Positions 51,500 through 64,000 of a DNA stretch of 64,000 nucleotides are shown in pieces; within the stretch, counting starts at the first letter, position 1; every line of letters begins with the position of its first letter. A program made the position numbers and the translations under genes. This DNA comes from Eledone cirrhosa. Taxonomy: Eukaryota > Mollusca > Cephalopoda > Octopoda > Eledonidae. The stretch is taken from contig OZ024743.1 of the NCBI GenBank assembly GCA_964016885.1, positions 80,028,925 to 80,092,924 of the forward strand, given 5' to 3'. The notes under the pieces are model-generated. The model saw nothing but the letters and a program-made list of their open reading frames with translations. It was not told where the DNA came from and ran no database searches.

Positions 51500-54400
51500 G
51501 TGTGACACTCTACCTACCTACACTGGGAATATAGAGATGACAGAATCTAGTGTGACACTCTACCTACACTGAGAATATAGAGATGACAGAATATAGTGTG
51601 ACACTCTACCTACACTGGGGATATAGAGATGACAGAATCTAGTGTGACATTCTACCTACCTACACTGGGAATATAGAGATGACAGAATCTAGTGTGACAC
51701 TCTACCTACACTGGGAATATAGAGATGACAGAATCTAGTGTGACACTCTACCTACACTGGGAATATAGAAATGACAGAATCTAGTGTGACACTACCTCCC
51801 TACACTGGGAATATAGAGATGACATAATCTAGTATGACACTCTACCTACACTGGGAATATAGAGATGACAGAATCTAGTGTGACACTCTACCTACACTGG
51901 GAATATAGAGATGACAGAATCTAGTGTGACACTCTACCTACACTGGGAATATAGAGATGACAGAATCTAGTGTGACACTCTACCTACACTGGGGATATAG
52001 AGATGACAGAATCTAGTGTGACACTCTACCTACACTGGGAATATAAAGATGACAGAATCTAGTGTGACACTCTACCTACACTGGGAATATAGAGATGACA
52101 GAATCTAGTGTGACACTCTACCTACACTGGGAATATAGAGATGACAGAATCTAGTGTGACACTCTACCTACACTGGGAATATAGAGATGACAGAATCTAG
52201 TGTGACACTCTACCTACCTACACTGGGAATATAAAGATGACAGAATCTAGTGTGACACTCTACCTACACTGGGAATATAAAGATGACAGAATCTAGTGTG
52301 ACACTCTACCTACACTGGGAATATAGAGATGACAGAATCTAGTGTGACACTCTACCTTCACTGGGAATATAAAGATGACAGAATCTAGTGTGACACTCTA
52401 CCTCCCTACACTGGGAATATAAAGATGACAGAATCTAGTGTGACACTCTACCTACACTGGGAATATAGAGATGACAGAATCTAGTGTGACACTCTACCTA
52501 CCTACACTGGGAATATAAAGATGACAGAATCTAGTGTGACACTCTACCTCCCTACACTGGGAATATAGAGATGACAGAATCTAGTGTGACACTCTACCTA
52601 CCTACACTGGGAATATAGAGATGACAGAATCTAGTGTGACACTCTACCCACACTGGGAATATAGACATGACAGAATCTAGTGTGACACTCTACCTACACT
52701 GGGAATATAGAGATGACAGAATCCAGTGTGACACTCTACCTACACTGGGAATATAGAGATGACAGAATCTAGTGTGACACTCTACCTACACTGGGAATAT
52801 AGAGATGACAGAATCTAGTGTGACACTCTACCTCCCTACACTGGGAATATAGAGATGACAGCATCTAGTGTGACACTCTACCTCCACTGGGAATATAGAG
52901 ATGACAGAATCTAGTGTGACACTCTACCTCCCTACACTGGGAATATAAAGATGACAGAATCTAGTGTGACACTCTACCTACACTGGGAATATAGAGATGA
53001 CAGAATCTAGTGTGACACTCTACCTACACTGGGAATATAGAGATGACAGAATCTAGTGTGTCACTCTACCTACACTGGGAATATAGAGATGACAGAATCT
53101 AGTGTGACACTCTACCTGCCGACACTGGGAATATAAAGATGACAGAATCTAGTGTGACACTCTACCTACACTGGGAATATAGAGATGACAGAATCTAGTG
53201 TGACACTCTACCTACACTGGGAATATAGAGATGACAGAATCTAGTGTGACACTCTACGTACACTGTGAATATAGAGAAGACAGAATCTAGTGTGACACTC
53301 TACCTACACTGGGAATATAGAGATGACAGAATCTAGCGTGACACTCTACCTCCCTACACTGGGAATATAGAGATGACAGAATCTAGTGTGACACTCTACC
53401 TACACTGGGAATATAGAGATGACAGAATCTAGTGTGACACTCTACCTCCCTACACTGGGAATATAGAGATGACAGAATCTAGTGAGACACTCTACCTCCC
53501 TACACTGGGAATATAGAGATGACAGAATCTAGTGTGGCACTCTACCTCCCTACACTGGGAATATAGAGATGACAGAATCTAGTGTGACACTCTACCTCCC
53601 TACACTGGGAATATAGAGATGACAGAATCTAGTGTGACACTCTACCTCCCTACGCTGGGAATATAGAGATGACAGAATCTAGTGTGACACTCTACCTACA
53701 CTGGGAATATAGTGATGACAGAATCTAGTGTGACACTCTACCTACACTGGGAATATAGAGATGACAGAATCTAGTGTGACACTCTACCTACACTGGGGAT
53801 ATAGAGATGACAGAATCTAGTGTGGCACTCTACCTCCCTACACTGGGAATATAGAGATGACATAATCTACTGTGACACTCTACCTCCATACACTGGGAAT
53901 ATAGAGATGACAGAATCTAGTGTGATACTCTACCTACACTGGGAATATAGAGATGACAGAATCTAGTGTGACACTCTACCTACACTGGGAATATAGAGAT
54001 GACAGAATCTAGTGTGATACTCTACCTACACTGGGAATATAGAGATGACAGAATCTAGTGTGACACTCTACCTCCCTACACTGGGAATATAGAGATGACA
54101 GAATTTAGTGTGACACTCTACCTACACTGGGAATATAGAGATGACAGAATCTAGTGTGACACTCTACCTACACTGGGAATATAGAGATGACAGAATCTAG
54201 TGTGACACTCTACCTACACTGGGAATATAGAGATGACAGAATCTAGTGTGACACTCTACCTCCCTACACTGGGAATATAGAGATGACAGAATCTAGTGTG
54301 ACACTCTACATCCCTACACTGGGAATATTGAGATGACAGAATCTAGTGTGGAACTCTAGCTACACTGGGAATATAGAGATGACAGAATCTAGTGTGACAC

Positions 54401-57400
54401 TCTACCTACACTGGGAATATAGAGATGACAGAATCTAGTGTGACACTCTACCTCCCTACAGTGGGAATATAGAGATGACAGAATCTAGTGTGACACTCTA
54501 CCTCCCTACACTGGGAATATAGAGATGACAGAATCTAGTGAGACACTCTACCTACCTACACTGTGAATATAGAGATGACAAAATCTATTGTGACACTGTA
54601 GCTACACTGGGAATATAGAGATGACAGAATCTAGTGTGACACTCTACCTACCTACACTGTGAATATAGAGATGACAGAATCTAGTGTGACACTACCTCCC
54701 TACACTGGGAATATAGAGATGACATAATCTAGTGTGACACTCTACCTACACTGGGAATATAGAGATGACAGAATCTAGTGTGACACTCTACCTACACTGG
54801 GAATATAGAGATGACAGAATCTAGTGTGACACTACCTCCCTACACTGGGAATATAGAGATGACATAATCTAGTGTGACACTCTACCTACACTGGGAATAT
54901 AGAGATGACAGAATCTAGTGTGACACTCTACCTACACTGGGAATATAGAGATGACAGAATCTAGTGTGACACTCTACCTACACTGGGAATATAGAGATGA
55001 CAGAATCTAGTGTGACACTCTACCTACACTGGGAATATAAAGATGACAGAATCTAGTGTGACACTCTACCTACACTGGGAATATAGAGATGACAGAATCT
55101 AGTGTGACACTCTACCTACACTGGGAATATAGAGATGACAGAATCTAGTGTGACACTCTACCTACACTGGGAATATAGAGATGACAGAATCTAGTGTGAC
55201 ACTCTACCTCCCTACACTGGGAATATAAAGATGACAGAATCTAATGTGACACTCTACCTACACTGGGAATATAGAGATGACAGAATCTAGTGTGACACTC
55301 TACCTTCCTACACTGGGAATATAGAGATGACAGAATCTAGTGTGACACTCTACCTACACTGGGAATATAGAGATGACAGAATCTAGTGTGACACTCTACC
55401 TACACTGGGAATATAGAGATGACAGAATCTAGTGTGACACTCTACCTACCTAAACTGGGAATATAAAGATGACAGAATCTAGTGTGACACTCTACCTACA
55501 CTGGGAATATAGAGATGACAGAATCTAGTGTGACACTCTACCTACCTACACTGGGAATATAGAGATGACAGAATCTAGTGTGACACTCTACCTACCTACA
55601 CTGGGAATATAAAGATGACAGAATCTAGTGTGACACTCTACCTCCCTACACTGGGAATATAGAGATGCCAGAATCTAGTGTGACACTCTACCCACACTGG
55701 GAATATAGAGATGACAGAATCTAGTGTGACACTCTACCCACACTGGGAATATAGAGATGACAGAATCTAGTGTGACACTCTACCTACACTGGGAATATAG
55801 AGCTGACAGAATCCAGTGTGACACTCTACCTACACTGGGAATATAGAGATGACAGAATCTAGTGTGACACTCTACCTCCCAACACTGGGAATATAGAGAT
55901 GACAGAATCTAGTGTGACACTCTACCTACACTGGGAATATAGAGATGACAGAATCCAGTGTGACACTCTACCTACACTGGGAATATAAAGATGACAGAAT
56001 CTAGTGTGACACTCTACCTACACTGGGAATATAGAGATGACAGAATCTAGTGTGACACTCTACCTACACTGTGAATATAGAGAAGACAGAATCTAGTGTG
56101 ACACTCTACCTACACTGGGAATATAGAGATGACAGAATCTAGCGTGACACTCTACCTCCCTACACTGGGAATATAGAGATGACAGAATCTAGTGTGACAC
56201 TCTACCTACACTGGGAATATAGAGATGACAGAATCTAGTGTGACACTCTACCTACACTGGGAATATAGAGATGACAGAATCTAGTGTGACACTCTACCTC
56301 CCTACACTGGGAATATAGAGATGACAGAATCTAGTGAGACACTCTACCTCCCTACACTGGGAATATAGAGATGACAGAATCTAGTGTGGCACTCTACCTC
56401 CCTACACTGGGAATATAGAGATGACAGAATCTATTGTGACACTCTACCTCCCTACACTGGGAATATAGAGATGACAGAATCTAGTGAGACACTCTACCTA
56501 CACTGGGAATATAGAGATGACAGAATCTAGTGTGACACTCTACCTCCCTACGCTGGGAATATAGAGATGACAGAATCTAGTGTGACACTCTACCTACACT
56601 GGGAATATAGTGATGACAGAATCTAGTGTGACACTCTACCTACACTGGGAATATAGAGATGACAGAATCTAGTGTGACACTCTACCTACACTGGGAATAT
56701 AGAGATGACATAATCTAGTGTGACACTCTACCTACACTGGGAATATAGAGATGATAGAATCTAGTGTGACACTCTACCTCCCTACACTGGAAATATAGAG
56801 ATGACAGCATCTAGTGTGACACTCTACCTACACTGGGAATATAGAGATGACAGAATCTAGTGTGACACTCTACCTCCCTACACTGGGAATATAAAGATGA
56901 CAGAATCTAGTGTTACACTCTACCTACACTGGGAATATAGAGATGACAGAATCTAGTGTGACACTCTACCTACCTACACTGGGAATATAAACATGACATA
57001 ATCTAGTGTGACACTCTACCTACACTGGGAATATAGAGATGACAGAATCTAGTGTGACACTCTACCTACACTGAGAATATAGAGATGACAGAATATAGTG
57101 TGACACTCTACCTACACTGGGGATATAGAGATGACAGAATCTAGTGTGACATTCTACCTACCTACACTGGGAATATAGAGATGACAGAATCTAGTGTGAC
57201 ACTCTACCTACACTGGGAATATAGAGATGACAGAATCTAGTGTGACACTCTACCTACACTGGGAATATAGAAATGACAGAATCTAGTGTGACACTACCTC
57301 CCTACACTGGGAATATAGAGATGACATAATCTAGTATGACACTCTACCTACACTGGGAATATAGAGATGACAGAATCTAGTGTGACACTCTACCTACACT

Positions 57401-60400
57401 GGGAATATAGAGATGACAGAATCTAGTGTGACACTCTACCTACACTGGGAATATAGAGATGACAGAATCTAGTGTGACACTCTACCTACACTGGGGATAT
57501 AGAGATGACAGAATCTAGTGTGACACTCTACCTACACTGGGAATATAAAGATGACAGAATCTAGTGTGACACTCTACCTACACTGGGAATATAGAGATGA
57601 CAGAATCTAGTGTGACACTCTACCTACACTGGGAATATAGAGATGACAGAATCTAGTGTGACACTCTACCTACACTGGGAATATAGAGATGACAGAATCT
57701 AGTGTGACACTCTACCTACCTACACTGGGAATATAAAGATGACAGAATCTAGTGTGACACTCTACCTACACTGGGAATATAAAGATGACAGAATCTAGTG
57801 TGACACTCTACCTACACTGGGAATATAGAGATGACAGAATCTAGTGTGACACTCTACCTACACTGGGAATATAAAGATGACAGAATCTAGTGTGACACTC
57901 TACCTCCCTACACTGGGAATATAAAGATGACAGAATCTAGTGTGACACTCTACCTACACTGGGAATATAGAGATGACAGAATCTAGTGTGACACTCTACC
58001 TACCTACACTGGGAATATAAAGATGACAGAATCTAGTGTGACACTCTACCTCCCTACACTGGGAATATAGAGATGACAGAATCTAGTGTGACACTCTACC
58101 TACCTACACTGGGAATATAGAGATGACAGAATCTAGTGTGACACTCTACCCACACTGGGAATATAGACATGACAGAATCTAGTGTGACACTCTACCTACA
58201 CTGGGAATATAGAGATGACAGAATCCAGTGTGACACTCTACCTACACTGGGAATATAGAGATGACAGAATCTAGTGTGACACTCTACCTACACTGGGAAT
58301 ATAGAGATGACAGAATCTAGTGTGACACTCTACCTCCCTACACTGGGAATATAGAGATGACAGCATCTAGTGTGACACTCTACCTCCACTGGGAATATAG
58401 AGATGACAGAATCTAGTGTGACACTCTACCTCCCTACACTGGGAATATAAAGATGACAGAATCTAGTGTGACACTCTACCTACACTGGGAATATAGAGAT
58501 GACAGAATCTAGTGTGACACTCTACCTACACTGGGAATATAGAGATGACAGAATCTAGTGTGTCACTCTACCTACACTGGGAATATAGAGATGACAGAAT
58601 CTAGTGTGACACTCTACCTGCCGACACTGGGAATATAAAGATGACAGAATCTAGTGTGACACTCTACCTACACTGGGAATATAGAGATGACAGAATCTAG
58701 TGTGACACTCTACCTACACTGGGAATATAGAGATGACAGAATCTAGTGTGACACTCTACGTACACTGTGAATATAGAGAAGACAGAATCTAGTGTGACAC
58801 TCTACCTACACTGGGAATATAGAGATGACAGAATCTAGCGTGACACTCTACCTCCCTACACTGGGAATATAGAGATGACAGAATCTAGTGTGACACTCTA
58901 CCTACACTGGGAATATAGAGATGACAGAATCTAGTGTGACACTCTACCTCCCTACACTGGGAATATAGAGATGACAGAATCTAGTGAGACACTCTACCTC
59001 CCTACACTGGGAATATAGAGATGACAGAATCTAGTGTGGCACTCTACCTCCCTACACTGGGAATATAGAGATGACAGAATCTAGTGTGACACTCTACCTC
59101 CCTACACTGGGAATATAGAGATGACAGAATCTAGTGTGACACTCTACCTCCCTACGCTGGGAATATAGAGATGACAGAATCTAGTGTGACACTCTACCTA
59201 CACTGGGAATATAGTGATGACAGAATCTAGTGTGACACTCTACCTACACTGGGAATATAGAGATGACAGAATCTAGTGTGACACTCTACCTACACTGGGG
59301 ATATAGAGATGACAGAATCTAGTGTGGCACTCTACCTCCCTACACTGGGAATATAGAGATGACATAATCTACTGTGACACTCTACCTCCATACACTGGGA
59401 ATATAGAGATGACAGAATCTAGTGTGATACTCTACCTACACTGGGAATATAGAGATGACAGAATCTAGTGTGACACTCTACCTACACTGGGAATATAGAG
59501 ATGACAGAATCTAGTGTGATACTCTACCTACACTGGGAATATAGAGATGACAGAATCTAGTGTGACACTCTACCTCCCTACACTGGGAATATAGAGATGA
59601 CAGAATTTAGTGTGACACTCTACCTACACTGGGAATATAGAGATGACAGAATCTAGTGTGACACTCTACCTACACTGGGAATATAGAGATGACAGAATCT
59701 AGTGTGACACTCTACCTACACTGGGAATATAGAGATGACAGAATCTAGTGTGACACTCTACCTCCCTACACTGGGAATATAGAGATGACAGAATCTAGTG
59801 TGACACTCTACATCCCTACACTGGGAATATTGAGATGACAGAATCTAGTGTGGAACTCTAGCTACACTGGGAATATAGAGATGACAGAATCTAGTGTGAC
59901 ACTCTACCTACACTGGGAATATAGAGATGACAGAATCTAGTGTGACACTCTACCTCCCTACAGTGGGAATATAGAGATGACAGAATCTAGTGTGACACTC
60001 TACCTCCCTACACTGGGAATATAGAGATGACAGAATCTAGTGAGACACTCTACCTACCTACACTGTGAATATAGAGATGACAAAATCTATTGTGACACTG
60101 TAGCTACACTGGGAATATAGAGATGACAGAATCTAGTGTGACACTCTACCTACCTACACTGTGAATATAGAGATGACAGAATCTAGTGTGACACTACCTC
60201 CCTACACTGGGAATATAGAGATGACATAATCTAGTGTGACACTCTACCTACACTGGGAATATAGAGATGACAGAATCTAGTGTGACACTCTACCTACACT
60301 GGGAATATAGAGATGACAGAATCTAGTGTGACACTACCTCCCTACACTGGGAATATAGAGATGACATAATCTAGTGTGACACTCTACCTACACTGGGAAT

Positions 60401-61550
60401 ATAGAGATGACAGAATCTAGTGTGACACTCTACCTACACTGGGAATATAGAGATGACAGAATCTAGTGTGACACTCTACCTACACTGGGAATATAGAGAT
60501 GACAGAATCTAGTGTGACACTCTACCTACACTGGGAATATAAAGATGACAGAATCTAGTGTGACACTCTACCTACACTGGGAATATAGAGATGACAGAAT
60601 CTAGTGTGACACTCTACCTACACTGGGAATATAGAGATGACAGAATCTAGTGTGACACTCTACCTACACTGGGAATATAGAGATGACAGAATCTAGTGTG
60701 ACACTCTACCTCCCTACACTGGGAATATAAAGATGACAGAATCTAATGTGACACTCTACCTACACTGGGAATATAGAGATGACAGAATCTAGTGTGACAC
60801 TCTACCTTCCTACACTGGGAATATAGAGATGACAGAATCTAGTGTGACACTCTACCTACACTGGGAATATAGAGATGACAGAATCTAGTGTGACACTCTA
60901 CCTACACTGGGAATATAGAGATGACAGAATCTAGTGTGACACTCTACCTACCTAAACTGGGAATATAAAGATGACAGAATCTAGTGTGACACTCTACCTA
61001 CACTGGGAATATAGAGATGACAGAATCTAGTGTGACACTCTACCTACCTACACTGGGAATATAGAGATGACAGAATCTAGTGTGACACTCTACCTACCTA
61101 CACTGGGAATATAAAGATGACAGAATCTAGTGTGACACTCTACCTCCCTACACTGGGAATATAGAGATGCCAGAATCTAGTGTGACACTCTACCCACACT
61201 GGGAATATAGAGATGACAGAATCTAGTGTGACACTCTACCCACACTGGGAATATAGAGATGACAGAATCTAGTGTGACACTCTACCTACACTGGGAATAT
61301 AGAGATGACAGAATCCAGTGTGACACTCTACCTACACTGGGAATATAGAGATGACAGAATCTAGTGTGACACTCTACCTCCCAACACTGGGAATATAGAG
61401 ATGACAGAATCTAGTGTGACACTCTACCTACACTGGGAATATAGAGATGACAGAATCCAGTGTGACACTCTACCTACACTGGGAATATAAAGATGACAGA
61501 ATCTAGTGTGACACTCTACCTACACTGGGAATATAGAGATGACAGAATCT
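51500..61550 (+). repeat. Satellite higher-order block C, two copies (about 5,502-bp offset)
   Basis: GAATATAGTGTG at 51592 and 57094 (TATAGTG), TGTGAAT at 53264 and 58766, and AACTCTAGC at 54352 and 59854 are each 5,502 bp apart. A 4-bp hinge difference near 51.51 kb makes the offset 5,506 further left. A related copy lies another 5,481 bp to the left (46111). The segments diverge after about 56.05 and 61.55 kb. Confidence 0.8.
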
Positions 61551-64000
61551 AGTGTGACACTCTACCTCCCTACACTGGGAATATAGAGATGACAGCATCT
61601 AGTGTGACACTCTACCTCCACTGGGAATATAGAGATGACAGAATCTAGTGTGACACTCTACCTCCCTACACTGGGAATATAAAGATGACAGAATCTAGTG
61701 TGTCACTCTACCTACACTGGGAATATAGAGATGACAGAATCTAGTGTGACACTCTACCTCCCTACACTGGGAATATAAAGATGACAGAATCTAGTGTGAC
61801 ACTCTACCTACACTGGGAATATAGAGATGACAGAATCTAGTGTGACACTCTACCTACACTGGGAATATAGAAATGACAGAATCTAGTGTGACACTCTACC
61901 TACACTGGGAATATAGAGATGACAGAATCTAGTGTGACACTCTACCTACACTGTGAATATAGAGAAGACAGAATCTAGTGTGACACTCTACCTACACTGG
62001 GAATATAGAGATGACAGAATCTAGCGTGACACTCTACCTCCCTACACTGGGAATATAGAGATGACAGAATCTAGTGTGACACTCTACCTACACTGGGAAT
62101 ATAGAGATGACAGAATCTAGTGTGACACTCTACCTACACTGGGAATATAGAGATGACAGAATCTAGTGTGACACTCTACCTCCCTACACTGGGAATATAG
62201 AGATGACAGAATCTAGTGAGACACTCTACCTCCCTACACTGGGAATATAGAGATGACAGAATCTAGTGTGGCACTCTACCTCCCTACACTGGGAATATAG
62301 AGATGACAGAATCTAGTGTGACACTCTACCTCCCTACACTGGGAATATAGAGATGACAGAATCTAGTGTGGCACTCTACCTCCCTACACTGGGAATATAG
62401 AGATGACAGAATCTAGTGTGACACTCTACCTCCCTACGCTGGGAATATAGAGATGACAGAATCTAGTGAGACACTCTACCTCCCTACACTGGGAATATAG
62501 AGATGACAGAATCTAGTGTGGCACTCTACCTCCCTACACTGGGAATATAGAGATGACAGAATCTAGTGAGACACTCTACCTCCCTACACTGGGAATATAG
62601 AGATGACAGAATCTAGTGTGGCACTCTACCTCCCTACACTGGAAATATAGAGATGACAGAATCTAATGTGACACTCTACCTACACTGGGAATATAGAGAT
62701 GACAGAATCTAGTGTGACACTCTACCTTCCTACACTGGGAATATAGAGATGACAGAATCTAGTGTGACACTCTACCTACACTGGGAATATAGAGATGACA
62801 GAATCTAGTGTGACACTCTACCTACACTGGGAATATAGAGATGACAGAATCTAGTGTGACACTCTACCTCCCTACACTGGGAATATAAAGATGACAGAAT
62901 CTAATGTGACACTCTACCTACACTGGGAATATAGAGATGACAGAATCTAGTGTGACACTCTACCTTCCTACACTGGGAATATAGAGATGACAGAATCTAG
63001 TGTGACACTCTACCTACACTGGGAATATAGAGATGACAGAATCTAGTGTGACACTCTACCTACACTGGGAATATAGAGATGACAGAATCTAGTGTGACAC
63101 TCTACCTACCTAAACTGGGAATATAAAGATGACAGAATCTAGTGTGACACTCTACCTACACTGGGAATATAGAGATGACAGAATCTAGTGTGATACTCTA
63201 CCTACCTACACTGGGAATATAGAGATGACAGAATCTAGTGTGACACTCTACCTACCTACACTGGGAATATAAAGATGACAGAATCTAGTGTGACACTCTA
63301 CCTCCCTACACTGGGAATATAGAGATGCCAGAATCTAGTGTGACACTCTACCCACACTGGGAATATAGAGATGACAGAATCTAGTGTGACACTCTACCCA
63401 CACTGGGAATATAGAGATGACAGAATCTAGTGTGACACTCTACCTACACTGGGAATATAGAGATGACAGAATCCAGTGTGACACTCTACCTACACTGGGA
63501 ATATAGAGATGACAGAATCTAGTGTGACACTCTACCTCCCAACACTGGGAATATAGAGATGACAGAATCTAGTGTGACACTCTACCTACACTGGGAATAT
63601 AGAGATGACAGAATCTAGTGTGACACTCTACCTACACTGGGAATATAGAGATGACAGAATCTAGTGTGTCACTCTACCTACACTGGGAATATAGAGATGA
63701 CAGAATCTAGTGTGACACTCTACCTGCCGACACTGGGAATATAAAGATGACAGAATCTAGTGTGACACTCTACCTACACTGGGAATATAGAGATGACAGA
63801 ATCTAGTGTGACACTCTACCTACACTGGGAATATAGAGATGACAGAATCTAGTGTGACACTCTACGTACACTGTGAATATAGAGAAGACAGAATCTAGTG
63901 TGACACTCTACCTACACTGGGAATATAGAGATGACAGAATCTAGCGTGACACTCTACCTCCCTACACTGGGAATATAGAGATGACAGAATCTAGTGTGAC

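Larger units (their letters stand above)
12375..64000 (+). repeat. Satellite array, 46/50-bp units, more than 51.6 kb
   Basis: Tandem units run without interruption from 12375 to the window end, roughly 1,080 copies by length. Each unit reads TACACTGGGAATATAGAG, ATGACAGAATCTAGTGTG, ACACTCTACC. The next unit either follows directly (46 bp) or after a 4-bp insert TCCC or TACC (50 bp). Rarer lengths include a CT deletion giving GACACTACCTCCC (48 bp). Recurrent point variants are TATAAAG for TATAGAG, GACAGCATC, GACATAATC, CATTCTACC, CTAATGTG, CTACCCACACTGGG and ACTGGGGATA. The unit contains stops in all frames and is non-coding. The consensus lacks CpG. The first unit (12375-12420, GGAAATATACAG) is slightly degenerate, as expected at an array edge. 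The right end is not reached. Confidence 0.97.

Noticed and set aside
12375..64000. CRISPR array or tandem-repeat protein gene
   Set aside because: There are no unique spacers, since the whole unit repeats, the setting is eukaryotic, and every frame of the unit has stops.
12375..64000. Telomeric repeat or CENP-B box in the satellite
   Set aside because: No TTAGGG-like unit and no CpG-containing CENP-B motif is present in the consensus.

Overview
The window reads as non-genic DNA from a large animal genome, most likely a cephalopod such as an octopus. The evidence is two tRNA-derived SINE copies whose body sequences resemble SINEs I know from octopus and squid genomes, abundant long (TA)n runs, a Penelope-like retroelement endonuclease fragment and hammerhead-ribozyme motifs. 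No intact host gene, tRNA gene, rRNA gene or CRISPR array is visible. The species assignment is an inference from repeat types.

Left part (1-12374) is a patchwork of repeats. A 200-codon GIY-YIG endonuclease fragment of a Penelope-like element (1088-1690) is followed by a short inverted copy of its own 5' end (2088-2170). Next come a 1.2-kb GTGTGGTAGTG-type minisatellite (2221-3449), GA- and CA-rich tracts, and a tRNA-derived SINE on the minus strand (4320-4431). A 2.9-kb fold-back element (4868-7736) has about 1-kb inverted arms, each with a complete-looking hammerhead ribozyme near its outer end. Two copies of a palindromic (TA)n-associated repeat (7800-7982 plus, 10609-10807 minus) flank a purine-rich minisatellite. 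They also flank a decayed 3'-terminal coding fragment with a poly(A) signal (8634-9106) and a pair of roughly 280-bp direct repeats (9525-9815 and 9955-10233). A second SINE of another family lies at 11622-11810.

Right part (12375-64000) is one uninterrupted satellite array of more than 51.6 kb that runs off the window. The unit alternates between about 46 and 50 bp because of a 4-bp optional insert at one hinge. Shared rare variants reveal nested duplications inside the array, at offsets of 3,442, 2,574, 3,460, 10,012, 3,430, 2,051 and about 5,502 bp. Each unit carries the 11-bp dyad AGTGTGACACT, and the consensus has no CpG. The array is non-coding.

The parts most worth a second look are the paired outward-facing hammerhead ribozymes of the fold-back element, the satellite with its nested duplication history, and the frameshifted coding fragment at 8634-9028.
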